Assembly (NCBI GenBank): GCA_944990035.1 | Contig: CALYLX010000112.1 | Location: forward strand, 1,426,001 to 1,490,000 | Length of the DNA: 64,000 nt | Origin: Clitopilus passeckerianus | Taxonomy: Eukaryota > Basidiomycota > Agaricomycetes > Agaricales > Entolomataceae | Reading direction: 5' to 3' | Shown: positions 58,055 through 64,000 of the stretch, piece by piece | How positions within the stretch are numbered: the stretch's first letter is position 1 | Layout: each line of letters opens with the position of its first letter | Position numbers and translations under genes: made by a program | Notes under the pieces: generated by a model | What the model was told of the DNA's origin: nothing | The model's input: only the letters and a program-made list of their open reading frames with translations | Database searches by the model: none

Positions 58055-60177
58055 ATGTTTATCGTGAGGAGTGCCTATCGGCTTCGAAATATCCCAACCA
58101 TGCCTCCACTTTCAAGACAACGTCTGCCGCCGATTGAACTTCCCTCGGAACTGGCGGTTCAATTAACGCCAGCGGAGGATCAGATTTGCACCCTCTTCGA
58201 TGACTGCACAAAACATTTGAAGTCGGACAAGGGCATTGATACGCAATGCAGGATTGCGGGTGGATGGGTCCGGGATAAGGTAAGAAACTCGAAAAGCGAA
58301 GTAAGCAGACGAACTGAATTGAAGCAGCTCCTTGGCTCGGAGTGTAATGATATTGACATCGCATTGACGGACATGATGGGCACTACATTTGCTGAGCACT
58401 TTTCCGCCTTCGCTCAGAGTAAAGGCGTTCAAACAGGGACAATAAGCAAGATTGCACAAAATCCCGAACAGTCGAAACATCTGGAAACTGCTACGTTCAA
58501 GTTCTTGGGCCTGGACGTTGACCTAGTGAACCTAAGGAGCGAGGAATACGCCGAGACTAGCAGAATACCGACAGGTGTGGTAAGTTCTCGGCCAGTGGAT
58601 CCATACTCTTATCTCAAGGTTAAGGCCAGAAATTTGGAACACCCTTGGAGGATGCGCTCAGGCGCGACACCACCATCAATTCACTCTTCTACAACCTTCA
58701 CACCCGAAGCGTTGAAGACCATACCGGCAAGGTGAGATTGTTTTTGTTATACCTACGTCTGGCTATCTGATCCACAGGCAGGGGTTAGACGATCTCAAAA
58801 ACAAGATCATCCGTACACCACTATCACCTCGAGAAACATTCTTAGATGATCCTCTTCGCGTCCTTCGGTGCATCAGATTCGCCAGTAGGCTGGGATTTGA
58901 CATTGTCCCGGAAATTGCTGAAGCTGTCAAAGACCCAATCATCCAGGCAAGCACCATCATCATGCTCCCCCTTTTTTGGTTCTAATACCAGTAAAAACAG
59001 GAGGCTTTAGTTCAAAAGGTCGCCAGAGAGCGTGCAGGAGAAGAAATTTCAAAGATGATGAAAGGTAAATAGCCTTCCCATCCATGGAATTCGAGAATAA
59101 GGAATCTAAAGCATCCTCTCAAGGGCGTGATCCACTTCGGGCCATTGAACTAATCGACGATTACTGTCTCTACGACGCCATATTCGCAGCTCTTCCTCCT
59201 GAACTCATCGCCTCATTCTCTCAACCACTGGCACCACGCAACACAGCACTTGCGGCTGCCTCTATACTCTCTATGCTACTCAATAGGCCTTCAGGTTTTC
59301 CTCTGCCAGCGTTGCATCCAGTACTGTTGTCTCGTCTAGATGAGGACAAGAGTGCCTGTTCACGGCTTTACCTTGCAGCTGCCCTCACACCGTACAAGAG
59401 TGTGAGCTATCAGGACAAAAAGAAGAAGACCAGTTCAGGGGTTGACCTTGCTCTCCGAGAATCGGTGAAACTGGGTACTCAGAACCACTTCTTGGATGGG
59501 ATCCCTGCTTTGTTCTCTGCTGCACAACTGTTGAAGAATCCTGTGCTGAATGAGGCTCGCTTCCAGCAACCTTCGGAGCGTGTTGCGATTGGTAAATCTC
59601 CTACATTGAGGCGCATACTTTTACTTACAAATTCCAGGCTTGCTCCTTAGGGACAAGGTTGTTCACAATCCCCACACCGGGAGTCACTGGACGACTTCTC
59701 TGCTATTCTCTCTCATTCAGGATTTGGTGCCGCTGTACGATGTTTCCAAGGATGATCTTGATGGTAAGTGGCTCACAGTCACCACAGATTTATAACCGAA
59801 GCTCACATGGATCATAGTCCCGGGCGCCTCTAAGCTTGTTGAAACATATAACACCTTTGTGAATAGGATAGAAGAGTTACATCTTGGGCAGACGGTCGAG
59901 GCCAAGCCACCTCTAGATGTAAGAGCCATCTCGTCCTCCGAAAGATCTTGAGATACTGAACAGTTTTTTTACCTTAGGGCAAAAAGTTATGGAGTCACTA
60001 GGTGTCACCAAGCCTGGTCCATGGACTGGCAAGGTTATGGCAATGCTGCTTGAGTGGCAGCTTGATCATCCCGGAGCCTCAAAAGATGACGCAAAGTCCT
60101 GGTTACAACAACAACACGAAGCGGGTGCATTGGGGTCAATCTCAGCGCCACCAGAGAAAAGACTAAGAGTAAAATAA
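58055..60177 (+). CDS. CCA1: CCA-adding tRNA nucleotidyltransferase
   Basis: Class II nucleotidyltransferase. Motifs are [10 protein letters not shown], then NDIDIALTD with the catalytic Dx[18 protein letters not shown] (RRD), and [17 protein letters not shown]. The C-terminal half has [15 protein letters not shown] and ends PEKRLRVK at TAA 60175-60177. It adds CCA to tRNA 3' ends in nucleus, cytosol and mitochondria. ATG 58055 gives [15 protein letters not shown], a likely mitochondrial leader. A second in-frame ATG at 58100 (MPPLSRQR) would give the cytosolic/nuclear form, as in yeast CCA1. An intron follows WVRDK and another follows IPTGV. Frames all join. Confidence 0.9.
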
Positions 60178-60300
60178 GATATCTTGAGAATTGTATTTGT
60201 CATTACATGGAGCTCATAGATTGTATTCGTGGATACCAAGATTCAATCATTTCTGGCAGTCTCAATTTGGCATTGGAAGGGTACCCTCACCAATCTAACA

Positions 60301-60890
60301 TCAGTACAGGTGGAAAGTTATTGGGAAACTTTTGAGAGTCGTTATTTGCCCCGGATTATTTCTGGGAATATGTTGCACAGAAGGAACATGCCCAGTTACG
60401 TGTGAATGAGCTGTACCGTCCGCCGTAAGCTGGGTGACATGAGACTGGGGCAAAGCTTGGGGAGGAGGTACGAATCGAGGATGTTGTGTGGTGGTGGGAA
60501 CACGCATGCGGGCTTGTTTTCGAGAATCATCCCACCCCCACGGGTGTTTTACTGTGGGACAAAGCTGGGCTGGAGCCCAAAAGAGAGAAGTATCGGGAGG
60601 TACAGTCACCCCAGGACCCATAGCGGGGTAAGGATACCTAAATTGCGAGTTTTCGAGAAAATCTAGAAGGTATAAACTAGCGATGTGGTTGGTGAGATAG
60701 ATAGAGCTCACCCTCTTCCTTCATTGCGAGTTCGGCGGGTAGCAGTTATCAGAAGTGTGATGGCCAAAAGGGGGTCAGGTGTGGCGCAGGCTCTATAAGA
60801 TAACCTTTGCAATAGGAGTAGAGGGGGAAACAGGTATTGTAGGAAAAGCTTGCTTCTGTAGACCACTTTTAAAGGCTGGTGTGGACTCAT
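60301..60890 (-). CDS. Hypothetical small protein, weak support
   Basis: Two exons with a phase-matched GTGAGC...TTTAG intron near 60710-60640. Exon 1 starts MSPHQPLKVVYRSKLFLQYL and has a hydrophobic stretch (LFPPLLLLQRL). Exon 2 is Pro/His/Thr-rich (YPYPAMGPGVTVPPDTSLFW, then PWGWDDSRKQARMRVP). It ends TFHLY at TGA 60303-60301. No family recognised. The frame is open on both exons but could be chance in a 1-kb gap between CCA1 and ROK1. Confidence 0.25.
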
Positions 60891-61182
60891 ATAGATAGAT
60901 GGCAATTGTCAAAGCTGTTGAATGGGCGATGGAACACATCGAGGCGTTGGCTTTGATGCAGAGCAAGGTGGCCCAAATGCGGATTTCACGAGAAACACCA
61001 CATATGGCAAAGACTGGTCTAGATCAGCATCTGGTATTACAAGTGAAGAAATACACTGGGTAGCACTTATACGAGGTACAGATTACTATACTTGATCCAA
61101 ACCTCAAGGCTCGAAGGTGTCGAGCGCCACTGGAGTAAACGACACACCAGGGCGAAGAACACACTGGGAACAAATGTCAGCT

Positions 61183-63317
61183 TCAGCTTTCTGGATCCTT
61201 TTGATGGTCCTTCGGTTTATCCTTCCGGCGTTTCGACGCAGCAACCATGTCCCTACATAACAAACGATTAGAAATTCAGAAAGAAAGAGTACCCATTATC
61301 GTTACCTTTTCTTAATAGCATCCGCACGGCCAACTCTACGCCCAGGATTGACAAAATCAGGCCGATCAACCTTGCCCATCGTCCGCCGCTTCATTTTGGA
61401 TGGTTTTGGCAACTTCAGTATCCATTCGGGCACTTGAGAGCCAGATTGAAGTAGGACATTGGCAATGCTGAGTTTGCACCGTCAGATTCCTACGGGGGTG
61501 CGAGGAGTAGAAGAACATACGATTTAAGATATGGGGCATCGTCGTCGGTAAAAAATGTGACAGCTTTGCCTTCTCGACCTGCACGACCGGTACGACCTGT
61601 TGGAGGCTTAATATGGTCTTGAGTTAACCGCGTCAGAGACTCTGTATACCTATGCGATGGATATAGCTCTGCACACTTGTCGGGAAATCGTAGTTGATGA
61701 CTTCCCGCACGCCTTTGAAGTCCATTCCTCGAGCCATGACCTCCGTACTTATCATGATCCAGCTCTCGCCCTGCCTCATTCGCATTATTGAATCTTCTCG
61801 TTCTTTCTGCGTCATCCCTGCATGCAGACAATCCACGTTCGAAATGCCGTTTAATACGAGTTCTTCAGCAAGGGAAGTTGCACGAGGCTGAGTCGAGGTG
61901 AAAACAAGGACAGGAGGGTTGTAGGGCTGGGAAAAATATCCCAGGAGGCTTGGGAGTTTGGAAGCGTCATCCCGAACGTATGTCAAAGATTGTGATATCA
62001 ATGGTAGTGGCGTGTCTCTATAAGTTGAATATTCAGTGAACCGCAAAACAAACGAGTGAAGGAGGACGAACTTTAAACCCACTACTACCCTGACAGGGTC
62101 ATTCAGTATTTCCATCGCTAACCTCTCGGCATTTGCTGGAAGAGTAGCACTGAATACGGCTTTCTGGAGTTGTGGATAGGTACATGAAGCGAGAATTTCT
62201 TCAATCTGAGGGTAGAACTCGGTATCCAGCATTCGATCTGCTTCGTCGAGCACAAGATGTCGGACACTTTAGAGGAGTTAGCTGGCAGCCCGGACTGGGG
62301 AAGGATTTACGAACTTTGCTAGATCTAATGCTCCAGACTGTAGTGAAGCAACGAGCCGTAGAGGTGTACTGATGATAATATCTGCCATTGGATTAGGAAA
62401 TAAAGAGAATATGCTCAAATGAACTACGCACCAACTTTATCCTTTACATTTTTGTCATTCATGGAGTTTGCTGTAGCTTTACTAAACAAGATTATCCGCC
62501 ATTTCCTGCCTTGAGCAAGCTTTAGGCATTCATTGTGGATCTGATGTGCCAGTTCTCGGGTTGGTGCTACGACAATAGCTCTGACACCTGAGCCTGTATC
62601 AGTTTTCGAGGAGGCTGGAGCGCCCAACTGACAGAATATTGGTATGAGATACGACAGTGTCTTTCCAGTTCCAGTAGGTGATATTGCTGCGAGATCACGG
62701 TTCTAGGAAATGTCAAGAGAGTGCTAAACCAATTATAGGTATGAACATACCTCCAAGAGTATAGGTATCCCGTATGACTGAATGCCAGTAGGAGCGGTAA
62801 ACCCATATTGCGCCAAATTCGACAATATGTGCGAGGAGACAGTATATTTCTCTGCTAGCGCGGAGAAGGCATCAACATTGTCCGGCACATTCGTTCCCTT
62901 GGTCGTAACACGGTGTCTCGGTGGCCTGGGTTCATCTGTTGTACTTTCGTTCGTCGAATTCCCGTCTTTGAATTCGCCCTCCTCGTCCTCCTCATCATCG
63001 CTCTCATCATCGCTGAGCTTTCTCCTTTTCTCAGCCATCTTGACTTCGTTTGATAAAGCCTTCCTCTTCCCAGCATTTCCACTCTGTGCGTATTTGAAAA
63101 AGTCTAAATCTGCGGGTAGTTCTCCATCGGTTTGCTTCTCCTTTGCCGCGTCCTTCCCGGGCTTTGTGCTTTTACCCTTCTACTTTGCACATGAGGCCGC
63201 TGAACTCCGGAAATCCAGTGAATTTGATATGCTCACATTAAATAGCTTGACATCGTTGTTAAACCTCGACTTGTCGAATCTAGCACCTCCACGAGAAAGT
63301 AATTGGAATGCCTCCAT
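61183..63317 (-). CDS. ROK1: DEAD-box RNA helicase Rok1 (DDX52)
   Basis: N-terminus MEAFQLLSRGGARFDKSRF, the usual Rok1 opening. An acidic charged segment SDDESDDEEDEEGEFKDG precedes the helicase. Motifs are FTAPTGIQSYGIPILLE (Q motif), SPTGTGKT, APTRELAHQ, TPLRL, LDEADRMLD, FSATLPA, VLVFTSTQ, STEVMARGMDF and HRIGRTGRAGREG. The basic C-terminus ends KPKDHQKDPES at TGA 61185-61183. Family role: 18S rRNA release with snR30 during small-subunit assembly in the nucleolus. About eight exons; all motifs intact. Confidence 0.9.
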
Positions 63318-64000
63318 GATCCTCCTCTTGTAGGTACTTGTCCGCGAAGGACTTTTTCTTGCAATCGGCTTACGTGATCCAACTTGGTCAACTCTTCGCG
63401 CCAATCACGACGCGATCGAATTTGCCCTCGACAGTCATCTTGGCCTCAGGCTCAAGCCTGCCTCAAGCGGTCAAAAGTTTGCCTGGAGGGTCGGTGCATT
63501 ACCGAAAATTGAACTCACTTCTTACTTATTTTCACGATTTCTTGCACCATCTCTGGCATGATTTCTTAAAGCCGTAAAAACAAATCTGGCTTATCCGAAC
63601 TTCCTCCTTCATCAGTCATGAGGCCTTGAAGGAGGAAGAGTATCAGTGCCAGAGAAATTCAATGGGTGCCAATCCGTTACGGCTACTGTCAAACCTCGGA
63701 TCTCTCCTCACCTACTCCTCGCAACGAATTACGCGAATGTCATTGGGACTCCCTCAACGCGCTCATTCCAACAACCTTGTCACATGCACAACATCATGCT
63801 TGATTCTCCTCCTTGAACGTGATAAAGGTCCCCTACTCAAGTGATGGACTCGTGCGTTCTTATGTATGGAAGGAAAATCATTGACTTCTGTGACGGTCCG
63901 TTACGTCCGTCAATGAATCCGAGCATCATTGAGGGGAGGCACTTCCACTCGCCTGTCGCCCAATGTCAGTGGACTTGACGAAAGATGGCTTTGAAGGGAT
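63318..64000. other. Promoter side of ROK1 and window end
   Basis: 683 bp. Open frames here are short and unconserved; nothing recognised. Confidence 0.4.

Overview
The window looks like nuclear DNA of a basidiomycete fungus, most likely an agaricomycete. Genes are close-packed on both strands and split by many 45-65 bp GT-AG introns. The gene set is typical of mushrooms: CYP61 sterol desaturase, DUF7702 membrane protein, GYF and BAG proteins, a GH16 glucanase and an acetyl-CoA transporter. I saw no rRNA, tRNA, CRISPR, insertion sequence or intact transposon. Gene models were spliced by eye, so internal exon borders are approximate unless a position is given.

Layout. 0-5.8 kb: three related genes, each joining an RNase H1-type (viroplasmin-like) N-terminal domain to a PIF1 helicase; one is cut by the left edge and two are divergent. 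6-17.5 kb: YSC84/SH3 actin-patch protein (-), single-pass membrane protein (+), LAS1 (-), DUF7702 protein (+), dienelactone hydrolase (+), F-box protein (-). 17.9-22.1 kb: prenylcysteine oxidase (+) and a Mep1/Mep3-type ammonium transporter (-) with GATA sites upstream. 22.1-24.3 kb: no gene seen. 24.3-29.8 kb: LIP2 octanoyltransferase (+), NAD(P)-binding protein (+), ATP11 (-), eIF4A (-), LEA-like mitochondrial protein (-). 29.8-32.9 kb: 3.1 kb without a supported gene. 32.9-43.9 kb: small hypothetical protein (+), membrane protein (-), CYP61/ERG5 (+), a second P450 (-), SLC33 acetyl-CoA transporter (+). 44-63.3 kb: GYF protein (+), BAG protein (-), GH16 (-), VAC8 (-), acyl-protein thioesterase-like gene (+, damaged), CCA1 (+), a small weak gene (-), ROK1 (-).

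Most genes are unrelated housekeeping or membrane functions. Several serve mitochondria (LIP2, ATP11, the LEA-like protein, CCA1 by dual targeting). LAS1 and ROK1 both act in ribosome assembly, and eIF4A acts in translation. The least ordinary part is the viroplasmin-PIF1 cluster. All three copies carry a 12-nt microexon at the same place in the hybrid-binding domain, and repeated CGCGT elements lie upstream of their starts.

Four genes show one-base reading-frame breaks. Three (eIF4A, GYF, BAG) would each be repaired by one more C in a short C run, which points to assembly undercalls rather than real mutation. The fourth, in the thioesterase-like gene, comes with loss of the nucleophile serine and may be real decay.
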